This document shows positions 9,910 to 21,232 of a stretch of 64,000 bases of DNA, piece by piece. Within the stretch, counting starts at the first letter, position 1; every line of letters begins with the position of its first letter. The notes below the pieces were generated by a model, which saw only the letters and a program-made list of their open reading frames with translations, was not told the origin of the DNA and did not search any database. The stretch spans positions 117,981,501 to 118,045,500 of the forward strand of contig CM065804.1 in assembly GCA_033398695.1 (NCBI GenBank), given 5' to 3'. A program made the position numbers and the translations under genes. The DNA comes from Orobanche coerulescens (taxonomy: Eukaryota; Streptophyta; Magnoliopsida; Lamiales; Orobanchaceae).

Positions 9910-12900
9910 ATCCTTTTGCAACCAGTTAGTGTCTTGTTCGACTCGGGAGCTACGCATTCTTTTATATCTTTGAACCGTGTTAATCGTTTGAAAATCTCGT
10001 GCTTGTATAATTGTGAACCTTATGTTGTGGGATTACCGAGCGGAGAGAAAATTGTGGGAACACTAGAAGCTAGGGATTTCCCGGTATCTATAGAAGGAAG
10101 AGAGTGGCCATCGAATCTCATTGTAGTTGACATCTACGGTGACGATTTAATTCTCGGAGATGATTGGCTCAACCGTTATGGAGCCGTTCAATTACCGAGA
10201 GAGAGTCATTTCCATCATTGCCGATGACGGATCCGAACACTTATTCCGAGGATGGAGACCAGAAGCTCGGGAAAATTGATCAAAGCAATGAAAGCCGTGA
10301 AATTATCAAGCGGGGATGTCACGGACTTTGGTGCTATGCGAGGAAAGAGGAAGGAGTAGAGCTCTCGTCTATTTCGATTGTGAATGAGTTCCCGGATGTA
10401 TTTCTGCCGAACTCGGGGTTACCTCCGCAGAGGAGTGGAATTCACTATCGAATTAGAGCACAGAGCAGCTCCTATTTCCAAAGCACCATACCGCATGGCG
10501 CCAACCGAGATGTATGAACTCAAGAAGCAACTGGAGGAATTGTTACAGAAGGGCTATATCCAACCTAGCGTTTCTCCTTGGGGAGCGCCCGTTCTCTTTG
10601 TCCGGAAGAAAGACGGATCCCTCCGACTGTGTATTGATTACAGGGAGCTCAACAAGATGACGATCAAGAATAAGTATCTTATACCTCGGATCGACGACTT
10701 GTTTGATCAACTGCAAGGGGCAAGGGTATTCTCGAAGATTGACTTGCGATCAGGATACCACCAGTTGAGAATTAAGGAATCGGATATACCGAAATCTGCT
10801 TTCAGATCCCGGTACGGGCATTATGAATTCGTAGTGATGCCGTTTGGACTTACCAATGCTCCTGCAGTATTCATGCAATTAATGAATCGGGTATTCTTGG
10901 AATACTTGGATAAATTTGTGGTCGTCTTCATTGATGAAGTCTTGATATATTCGAAGGACGCGGAGGAGCATGCCGAGCATTTGCGTGTGGTTTTAAGCAC
11001 CTTGAGGAAGGAACAGCTGTACGCAAAATTTTCTAAATGCGAGTTCTGGCTTAAGGAAGTAACCTTCCTTGGGCATGTGATATCAGCCGACGGAGTTCAG
11101 GTGGACCCGAAGAAAGTCGAAGCAATCTTGGATTGGGAAACTCCTAAAAACGTGAAAGAAGTCCGAAGCTTCTTAGGACTTGCTGGATATTATCGCCGCT
11201 TTGTAGAAGGATTTTCCAAAATTGCTCGTCCGCTCACCCAGCTGTTACAGAAAACTCAAAAGTTCATGTGGAATGATAAGTGCCAGGCTGGTTTTGACGA
11301 ACTTAAGAGGAGACTGACGACAGCACCTATATTAGCGCTGCCAGAGGGAAGTGATGGATTCATGGTATACAGCGACGCTTCAAATCAGGGTTTGGGTTGT
11401 GTGTTGATGCAGAAGGATAAAGTGATTGCTTATGCTTCTCGGCAATTGAAATCGTACGAGATTAATTACCCGACTCATGATCTGGAGCTAGCAGCTGTGG
11501 TCTTTGCCTTGAAAATTTGGCGACATTATTTGTACGACACTCATTGTCAGATCTTTACAGATCATAAGAGCCTCAAGTACATTTTCAGTCAGAAAGAGTT
11601 AAACATGAGGCAGAGAAGGTGGCTGGAATTGATCAAGGATTACGACTTGGAGATTCTCTATCATCCGGGGAAAGCAAACGTAGTAGCTGATGCTTTGAGC
11701 CGTAAACCTGTTTCTCTTCGAGTATTGGAAGCACTTACGTCCCAAACCAGTATTCAACGAGAACTGATCCGCGAGGGAATTGAAGTATGGGCACCAGGAA
11801 TCCAAGGGCAACTTTATGTGATGGAACTAACTTCATCACTAGTCGAGGAGATCAAGTCTAAACAATTGAACGATTCTCTGATCCTTCGATTATATGACGA
11901 AGTAAAGAAAGGAAAAGCCCCAGGATTCGTGATACAGGACGATGGAGTTCTGAGATTTCAGAGTCGACTTTGCGTTCCCGAGGATGATGATTTGAGACGG
12001 ACAATTTTAAAGGAAGCTCATAGCGCGCCCTATTCTATTCACCCAGGCAGTAGTAAGATGTATAAAGATTTAAAGCAAAACTTCTGGTGGGGGAATATGA
12101 AGAAAGACTTAGCGGAGTAAGTTTCGAAGTGTTTGACTTGCCAGCAGATTAAGATTGAACATCAATGACCTGCCGGGATGTTAAAACCGCTTCCAATCCC
12201 TGAGTGGAAGTGGGAGGATATCTCGATGGATTTCATCACTAGTATGCCGAGGACTAGAACGGGAATGAACATGATTTGGGTTGTAGTTGATCGACTAACC
12301 AAATCGGCTCATTTCCTGGGAATTAAAGATACATGGGGACCCGAGCGATTGGCACAAATATTTATTGCGGAGATAGTCAGATTGCACGGGACGCCGAAGA
12401 CAATTATTTCGGATCGAGATGGTCGTTTCGTATCACACTTCTGGAAAGCAGTTCATAAGGCTTTGGGAACTGAGCTCAATTTTAGTACGGCTTATCATCC
12501 CCAAACGGACGGTCAGTCCGAAAGGACTATTCAAACTGTAGAAGACATGCTTAGAGCTTGTGCTTTGGATTGGTCAACTGATTGGGAAGTTCATCTGCCA
12601 TTAGTTGAATTCACCTACAATAATGGTTGGCATGCTTCAATTAAGATGGCACCGTTTGAAGCTTTGTACGGGAGAAGATGCCGATCGCCCCTGTGTTGGG
12701 ATGATTCTTAGGATTTGATCGGGACGGAACCGGAATTGATTATTCAGACTCAAGAGAAGATAGCTTTGATTCGAGAAAGACTGTTGACTGCCCAGAGTCG
12801 ACAGAAGTCTTATGCAGATGTACGTCGTCGCCCTCTAGAGTTCGACGCTGGGGACCATGTACTATTGAAGGTATCTCCTACACGAGGGATTTTCCGTTTC

Positions 12901-13269
12901 GGGAGGAGGGGCAAGCTTAGTCCGAGATATATCGGACCATTCGAGATCCTCGAGAGAGTTGGAGATTTAGCATACAGGCTGGCCTTACCGCCATCGCTGA
13001 GTCACGTTCACAATGTGTTTCACGTATCTCAACTGCGGAAGTATGTACCGGACCCCAGTCACGTCGTTGATTTCGACGAGATCGAGATAGCTAATGATGG
13101 CACCTTCGAAGAGAGACCAATCAAGATACTTGAGAGCCGGATCAAACGACTGAGGAATAAACCAATACACTTGGTCAAAGTACAATGGTCACGACATGGA
13201 GTCGAAGAGGCCACTTGGGAAACGGAGGACAGTATGAAGACTAGATATCCAGAGTTGTTTTCATCTTAA
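9910..13269 (+). pseudogene. Pol relic (protease-RT-RNase H-integrase), inner element
   Basis: The protease keeps its DSGA site (DSG codons 9940-9948) but shifts frame after about 10190. A 578-codon frame (10384-12120) covers RT, RNase H and the start of integrase. The RT active-site FIDD reads FIDE (D 10933-10935, E 10936-10938), so one catalytic aspartate is lost. RNase H shows [10 protein letters not shown] and [15 protein letters not shown] (12118-12120) and a TGA near 12166 fall at the integrase zinc-binding region. The integrase core keeps D, D and E (MDFITS, SDRDGRF, DGQSERT). A TAG is at 12709-12711. The tail has a GPFEILERVG segment and ends with a chromodomain-like WSRHGVEEATWE. Pol would copy and insert the element, but this copy cannot do so by itself. 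Confidence 0.92.
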
Positions 13270-13304
13270 GTTTCGGGACGAAACTTCTTTTTAGGGAGGA
13301 AGGA

Positions 13305-15656
13305 TGTAATACCCGAGATTTCTGTTATGTAATTGGAACTTGTGATATCGTAATGATTGTACTTTTGTCTGAGTACTATTCTCCGTATTTCATAATCCGA
13401 TGTTGTCGAGCGTTTAATTTCGTGTTTGTGATTTAAGGATTGTAAATCTGCGCATGTAGCGCACGCTATCGGATATGTTTAGCGTGCGCTAACGTGGAAT
13501 CATAGCGCACGCTACTGAGGATCATTAGCGCACGCTATGCGCGGTCAAATTGATTGAGACATGCGGTAGGTGAGAGCTGGCCGGGGGACCCCTGTCGGAT
13601 AGTGTCGGGATGTACCTGGAGGGTTTTCGGGAAAAGACGAGTCAACGCCTTAGCGCACGCTACAGGTATATGCGTAGCGCACGCTAAGTGCTGAGTACAG
13701 TTTAGTCCAGTGAGCCGTTAGCGCACGCTACGAGCAGGGTCTAGCGCGCGCTAATAGCCATTTATTATAAATAGGACAGCATCCTATTCGTGATTTCAGT
13801 TCTCTCTTCTACCATTACCCGAATTCTTACACTTAGAACATAACTTCCTTCATCCTAAACACTTCATATCAACACCCTAGCTCGTGATTGAAGATCGTAC
13901 ATCGTTGGAGATTGGCGTTCAAGCTTTCGGTGTTGGATTGCTTCAACTTCCTCCGTGTTCTTTACTACCTTGAGGTAGGTGATTCTTCACCAATACTAAT
14001 AGTGTTCTAAAGGATGTTGATCATGTTCATATAGTCAGTTAGACTCGTTATTAGTCGTACATCGCTTGTTAGAAGGATACTTTTGACGTATCGGCATTAT
14101 TTACCGTATGAACCTTTGGACCATCTTAGAAATCGGACTCCTAAGCGTTTTCAAATCGATTTATGACCAGTAATCGGATATTACCTAGTTCGTATGATTT
14201 ACGTAAGGAATCATATGTTTTGGGACTTGGAATAATCGGAACTTGGTATAATTCTTGAAGATCAAAGATAAGATATGACGTTGAGATGATTATCCGTATA
14301 TTTGTACCTCATGATCATGGAACTTCCACAACCTTATTAGCATGACAGACTTGAGGATGATTTGTTGTATCAACATAGAATTCATGAATTTACCACCTTT
14401 CAACCCAGTTTTTCCGTTAGCAGTATTCTGCCATGCAAGGTTAGCGCACGCTAACATATGTGAGTTAACGTGCGCTAACGGGGGTCAGTTAACGCACTAT
14501 ACGTACGTAGCGTACGTTATGTATCAGCCGGTTCAAACTGTCAGTTCGTAGCTAGCGCACGCTAGTCTTACACGATAGCGTACGCTAACAGGTCGGCTTA
14601 GCGCACGCTACGTAGAGTACGTAGCGCACGCTAAGCAGTCCAGACAGATTGTTTGTTTTGAGCTTTTCGGCCGTAGACCGAATTGTTAGACCATCGTTCG
14701 ACTTGAGATGATTTGTATATCGTTCCTTTTGTTAAGGTTCAAGCTTGTTACGTTGATCGAAGGAGGCGGCCTTCGAGTGTGTCGAGATCATCGAAGTATT
14801 TCGTCCTTGCCATTTTCGAGGCAAGTATCATATGTCGAGTTCGATTTATCATGCTTGTGGTTTTGTTCATATTGTTGAATATGAAATGTATTTCTGGAAA
14901 TTCTCGTGATATTCGTTGTTATTTGTTCGTATTGATGAACATATTGAAATGCATATGTGTATGCATAATTGATTGATTATGGTATAAATGATTCGAGGGG
15001 ATCATGAGGATCTATGCTGAGGGCGCTGGATCGAATGTCCACCATGCGTTGGTCCGACGGGATCATCATGGGGATCTATCTTGAGGCGCCGGATCGTTAG
15101 ACGGGTTTTCCACCATGCGTTGGTCCGACGGGATCATCATGGGGATCTATCTTGAGGGCGCCGGATCGGATCATTTGGATTACCTTGTATTGTGTTGATG
15201 GAATCGTGAGGATTCGCATCGTTGGATTCCGGTGGCGGAAGTCCGTTTTGCATGCTTTATGATGCATTGATGATTTATTGTTTGACGATACTTGTACTAG
15301 CATTGTTTTGCTAACCCCTTCGGGGGTGGACATTGTTTTGATGTTCAGGTATCCGAGGAGCGGGGAGGCAACCACAGTACCGACAGGACGATGGAATGGC
15401 TCAGTGATGTGATTGATGTTATTGTTATTGTGATTTGTCTTCTTGGTTCGTTTAGTACTCGAGTACGTCTGTTTTAATAAGGTCAATTCGATATGGTTGT
15501 ATAAGTTAACTCATTTGATCGGTTGAATCAAATCTGTATTTGAACTTCAGTTGTTCGATTATATTGTTTTTACACTTCTTTTAAAATCAGCCTTGTAAAT
15601 CCTTATCTAAAGGGTTTACGGCGCTGTAATTATTCCGAATATCTCGGGGTGTTACA
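13305..15656 (+). repeat. Inner element 3' LTR
   Basis: Preceded by the purine tract AGGGAGGAAGGA (about 13292-13303), the plus-strand primer. It is 2352 bases and aligns end to end with 6101-8440. Long stretches are identical (for example about 13765-14400 against 6558-7200). The mismatches form compact clusters. It carries both palindrome clusters, the tandem repeat, the intron-like signals and the terminal stem-loop. Confidence 0.93.
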
Positions 15657-16319
15657 TTGTGTTTGTGTATGTTGTACGATTTATGCTGAGGGCGCTGGAT
15701 CGGATGTCCACCTCGTGTTGGTCCGACGGGATCATCTTGGGATCTATGCTGAGGGCGCTGGATCATTGGACGGGTTTTTCCACCTCGTGCTGGTCCGACG
15801 GGATCATCTTGGGATCTATGCTGAGGGGGCTGGATCATTGGAATACCCATGTTGTGTTAATGGAATCTTTTGGAATCGCATTGTTGGATTCCGGTAGCGG
15901 AATTCCGTGTTGTGTATTTTGTTATGCATTGTGGTTGCATATTCGATTTGTTTAATATGATACTTGTACTAGCATCGTTTTGCTAACCTCTTCGGGGTGG
16001 ACATTTGTTTTGATGTTCAGGTAGCCGAGGAGCGGGAAAACAGCCACAGTACCGACGTGATGATGAAGGGGCTCAGTGATGTTTATTGTTATTGTGATTT
16101 GTCTTCTTGGTTCATTTTCAGTACTCGAGTACGCATGTCTTATTAATATTTCGAGATGGTTGTAATAATGACTCATTTGATCTGTTTGAAATCGGTTTTG
16201 TATTTGGAATTTTCATGGTACTGTTGTATTATATTTACATTTCTTCTAATTAGCCTTGTAAATCCTTACTTAAAGGGTTTACGACGCTGTAATTATTCCG
16301 GATATCTCGGGGTGTTACA
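15657..16319 (+). repeat. Outer element 5' LTR, second part
   Basis: The LTR resumes after the inner element with the duplicated ttgtg (15657-15661) and continues to CTCGGGGTGTTACA at 16319. It aligns with about 23030-23694. It contains tandem GATCTATGCTGAGG units, CTAAC (about 15985), the acceptor-like TTTTGATGTTCAG (end about 16020) and the stem-loop. Confidence 0.92.
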
Positions 16320-16324
16320 GAATA

Positions 16325-16336
16325 TGGTATCAGAGC
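16325..16336 (+). other. Primer binding site, outer element
   Basis: TGGTATCAGAGC exactly matches the complement of the plant initiator tRNA-Met 3' end and lies 5 bases after the LTR. Confidence 0.9.
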
Positions 16337-16564
16337 TAAGATTCATGGATATCTTGGCAGTCGGGTTTTAGTTGGGTCTGTTTATGTTATTTGATTTATG
16401 GGTCGTTCGTAACATCACTGTTCAGCCAGCGTCGTCATGTGGACCGTGGTTGTATGTCTCCTAATCTCTTATACTACCGTTTTACTTAATTTCTGTTTTG
16501 TGAATATTGACGGGCTTTATATTTGAAAATTTTGCCCTGGATATTGAGTAATTGTGTTTACAGT

Positions 16565-19500
16565 ATGTTGAGGGGAGGACGTGGACGCGGACGCGGTCGT
16601 GGACGCGGACGTGGTAATGTGAGACAGGAGGATTCAGCAACTACCCCAGAATTATCGGCTAGTCGAACCGATTCCCATTCTGGAGGACAGCAGGGATCAG
16701 CGAATGACAACGCGAATCCTAACATGCCGGGAGTGCTTCAACAGGTGGTGGCTCAGATAAACCAGTTCGCTCTGGTAGTTGACCGCATGCAGACGGCGAT
16801 GGGACAGCAGCATAACGAGGATAATCAGGGAGACAGATGGCTTATTGAGGTGGTTAAATTGCACCCGCCAAAATTTGACGGTTCTACTGAGGCACTTACT
16901 TGGGATCATTGGCTAAAGGAGTTAGAGAAGATATTTGCGGGAATTAACTGTCCCGACGACCGGAAAGTTCCTATTGCCCAGTATTTTCTAACTGGAGAGG
17001 CTTTTGACTGGTGGGAAGCTATTCGACCTGAGGATCATAATGCTGACTGGATGGAATTCAAACTAATGATGGAAGCACAATATTGTCCTCGTCCAGTTAG
17101 AGAGGCAAAAATCCGATAGTTTTTCTCACCGCATAGTTCGGAAGCATCTGTGACAGACATAATCAAGACTTTTAATCATCAGGTGACTTGTGTGCGACAC
17201 TTGGTCAGGACGGAGGCGGAGAAGATTTTTCATTTTCATATGCGGATGAAGCTGGAAATTCAGCAGTACATGTCCGGATTCGAGTGTACTATGTTGCGAC
17301 AATATCAGGACAAGGCGCTAGCCTACGACATGAAAGACGCAGCGGTGGAGAAATCGATGGAGGCAAAGAAGCAGAAAGTGTCCGGCAACTTCTCGGAAAA
17401 CAAGAGTTGTGGGCCCCGCAAGGTCCAGTCTTCATTTTATTCATCCAGGAAACCTCCACATCCTCCTCGAGGTGGTAAGAAGTTCCGGACAACATCAACA
17501 GTTTCGGACGCATCAAAGAAGTGCTATAATTGTGGTCGAGCAGGGCATATTCGACGTGATTGTCCCATTACTTCTGTGCCTTGTTTTGAATGTGGGCAAG
17601 AAGGACACCGTGTGAATTTTTGTGGAAATGTGACTAGATCATTTGGTACTCGCACTCCAGCACCAGCTCCGAAAGAGATAAGTGTGAACCAGACACAGCA
17701 GAGTGGGTTTCAGCAGCAGAATGTTGGGAAGAGAGAGACATCCAGTGCTGGGTCCGTTCCTCCGCGCCTGTACGAGATGAGGAAATCTGACGATCAGAAC
17801 ACTGATGTTGCATCAGGTACGATTAAGATCCTTTTGCAACCAGTTAGTGTCTTATTCGATTCAGGAGCTACACATTCTTTCATATCATTGAACTGTGTTA
17901 ATCGTATGAAAATCTCGTGTTTATTTGATTGTGAGCCTTATGTTGTTGGTTTGCCGAGTGGAGAGAGATTTGTGGGAAACCTAGAAACTAGAGATTTTCC
18001 AGTGTCTATAGGAGGGAGAGATTGGCCATCGAACCTTATTGTAGTCGACATCCATGGTGACGATTTAATTCTCAGAGATGATTGGCTTAACCGTTATGGA
18101 GCTATTTTGAATTACCGAAAGAGAGTCATTTTTATCATTGCCGATGACGGATCTGAACATTTATTCAGAGGATGGAGACCGGGAAGCTCGGGAAAATTGA
18201 TCAAAGCGATGAAAGCAGTGAAATTATTGAAGCAGGCTTGTCACGGATTTTGGTGCTATGCCATGAAGAAAGAAGAAGGAGTAGAGCTCTCATCTATTCG
18301 AGTTGTGAATGAATTCTCAGATGTATTCCCTGACGAACTACCTGGGTTACCTCTGCAGAGAGAAGTGGAGTTCAATATCTAATTAGAGCCTAGAGCCGCT
18401 CCTATTTCCAGAGCACCACACCGTATGGCGCCAACCGAGATGTATGAACTAAAGAAGCAACTGGAGGAATTATTACAGAAGGGTTACATTCAACCTAGCG
18501 TTTATCCTTGGGGAGCGCCCGTTCTATTTGTCCGGAAGAAAGATGGATCCCTCCGATTATGTATTGATTACAGGGAGCTAAACAATGTGATGATCAAGAA
18601 CAAGTATCCTATACCTCGGATCGATGACTTGTTTGATCAACTGCAGGGGTCCAGAGTATTCTCTAAGATTGACTTGCGATAAGGATATCATCAGTTGAGA
18701 ATTAAGGAATCGGATATACCGAAATCTGCTTTCAGATCCCGGTACGGACACTATGAATTTGTGGTGATGCCATTCGTACTTACCAATGCTCCTGCGGTAT
18801 TTATGCAATTGATGAATTAGGTATTCTTAGAATACCAAGATAAGTTTGTGGTCATTTTCGTTGATGACATCTTGATCTATTCGAAAGACACAGAGGAGCA
18901 TGCTGAGCATTTGCGTGTTATTTTGAGCACCTTGAGGAATGAACACCTTTATGCGAAACATTCCAAATGCGAGTTCAGGCTTAGAGAAGTAACCTTCCTT
19001 GGGCATGTGATATCAGCTGACGGAGTTCAGGTGGACCTGAAGGAATTCGAAGTAATCTTGGAATGGGAACCCCTAATAACGTGAAAGAAGTCCGAAGCTT
19101 CTCAGGACTTGCTGGATATTATCGCCGTTTTGTAGAGGGGTTTTCCAAAATTGCTCGTCCGCTCACTCAGCTGTTACAGAAAACTCAAAAGTTCACGTGG
19201 AATGAGAAATTCCAGGCTAGTTTTGATGAACTTAAGAGGAGACTGACGACATCACCTATATTAGCGTTACCATATGGAAGTGATGGATTCATGGTATACA
19301 TCGATGCTTTAAATCAGGGTCTGGGATGTGTGTTGATGCAAAAGGATAAGGTGATTACCTATGCCTCTCGACAGTTAAAACTGTACGAAGTTAATTACCC
19401 GACTCATGATTTGGAGTTAGCAGTTGTGGTCTTTGCCTTGAAAATTTGGCGACATTATTTTTATGGCACTCATTGTCAGATCTTTACGGATCATACGAGC

Positions 19501-21197
19501 CTCAAGTATATTTTCAGTCAGAAGGAAATAAACATGAGGAAGAGAAGGTGGCTGGAATTGATCAAGGATTACGACCTGGAAATCCTCTATCATCCAGGTA
19601 AAGCAAACGTAGTAGCTGATGCACTGAGCCGTAAACCTGTTTCTCTTCGAGTGTTGGAAGCACTTACGTTCCAAACCAACATTCAACGAGAACTGATCCG
19701 CGAAGGGATTGAAGTATGGTCACCAGGAATTCAAGGGCAACTATATGTGATGGAACTAACTTCGTCACTAGTCGAGGAAATCAAATCTAAGCAGTTGAAC
19801 GATTCTCTGATTCTTCGGTTATGTGACGAAGTAAAGAAAGGAAAGGCCCCAGGATTCTTAATACAAGACGATGGAGTTCTGAGATTTCATAGTCGACTTT
19901 GCGTTCCCGATGATGATGTTTTGAGACAGACAATTCTGAAGGAAGCTCACAGCGCGCCCTATTCTATTCACCCGGGTAGCAGTAAGATGTATAAGGATCT
20001 AAAACAAAACTTCTGGTGGGGAAATATGAAGAAGGGCGTAGCAGAATATGTTTCAAAGTGTTTGACTTGTCAGAATGTTAAGATTGAACATCAGCGGCCT
20101 ACCGGAATGTTGAAGCCACTTCCGATCCCTGGGTAGAAGTGGGAGGATATCTCGATGGATTTCATCACCAATATGCCAAGGACCAAGACGGGAATGAACA
20201 TGATTTGGGTTGTAGTTGATCGACTAACCAAGTCGGCTCATTTCCTAGGAATTAAAGACACTTGGGGACCCGAGAAATTGGCGCGAGTATTTATTGCAGA
20301 GATAGTCAGATTGCATGGAACGCCGAAGACCATTATTTCAGATAGAGATGGTCGCTTCGTGTCGCACTTCTGGAAGGCAGTTCACAGTTCTTTGGGGACC
20401 GAGTTGAAATTTAGCACGGCTTATCATCCTCAAATGGACAGTCAGTCCGAAAGGACTATACAAACAGTAGAAGACATGCTTAGAGCTTGTGCCTTGGATT
20501 GGTCAACTGATTGCGAAGTTCACTTGCCGTTGATTGAATTCACATATAACAATAGTTGGCATGCATCTGTTAAGATGGCACCATTTGAAGCTTTGTACGG
20601 GAGAAGATGTCGATCACCCCTGTGCTGGGATGATTCTTCGGACTTGATCGGAACAGAACCGAATTGATAGTTCAGACTGAAGAGAAGGTAGCTTTGATTC
20701 GGTAAAGACTGTTGACTGCCCAGAGTCGACAGAAGTCTGATGCAGATGTGCGTCGTCGCCCGCTAGAGTTCGACATTGGGGACCACGTACTATTGAAGGT
20801 GTCTCCTACACGAGGAATTTTCCGTTTTAGGAGAAAAGGTAAGCTAAGTCCGAGATATATCGGACCATTTGAGATCCTTGAGAGAGTTGGGGATTTAGCA
20901 TACAGGGTGGCCTTACCGCCATCGCTGAGTCACGTTCACAATGTGTTTCACGTATCCCAATTGCAGAAATATCTACCATATCCCATTCATATTATTGATT
21001 TCGACGAGATCGAGATAGCTAATGACGGCACCTTCGAAGAGAGACCAATCAAGATACTTGAGAGTTGGATCAAACAATTAAGGAATAAACCAATAACCTT
21101 GGTTAAAGTACAATGGTCACGACACGGAGTTGAAGAGGCCACTTGGGAAATGGAGGACAATATGAAGACTAGGTATCCAGAGTTGTTTTCATCTTAA
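16565..21197 (+). pseudogene. Gag-pol polyprotein relic, outer element
   Basis: The start at ATG 16565 (MLRGGRGRGRGRGRG) leads into capsid-like sequence. Two intact zinc knuckles follow (CYNCGRAGHIRRDC and CFECGQEGHRVNFC, about 17521-17625), then a DSGA protease. RT keeps its FVDD active site (about 18859-18870). RNase H follows, then integrase with MDFITN, SDRDGRF and SERTIQ. The C-terminus ends in WSRHGVEEATWE. Up to about 19070 the whole protein is one frame broken by stops at 17117, 18380, near 18680 and near 18818. Single-base losses shift the frame near 19070 and 20665, and a further TAG is at 20134-20136. Gag and pol therefore appear to have been one long frame, as in many plant gypsy elements. 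Confidence 0.93.
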
Positions 21198-21232
21198 GTT
21201 TCGGGACGAAACTTCTTTTTAGGGAGAGAGGA

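Larger units (their letters stand above)
6101..15656 (+). mobile_element. Ty3/gypsy element (inner), nested in the outer element's 5' LTR
   Basis: A full-length relative of the outer element is inserted in its 5' LTR with a perfect duplication, ttgtg (6096-6100 and 15657-15661). The uninterrupted target is visible in the outer 3' LTR near 23030 (GAGTTGCGTTTATG). LTRs are 6101-8440 (2340 bases) and 13305-15656 (2352 bases). Coding order matches the outer copy. The inner copy must be younger than its host, yet its gag looks more damaged, which may partly reflect assembly error. Its RT also carries a catalytic-site change. Confidence 0.93.
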
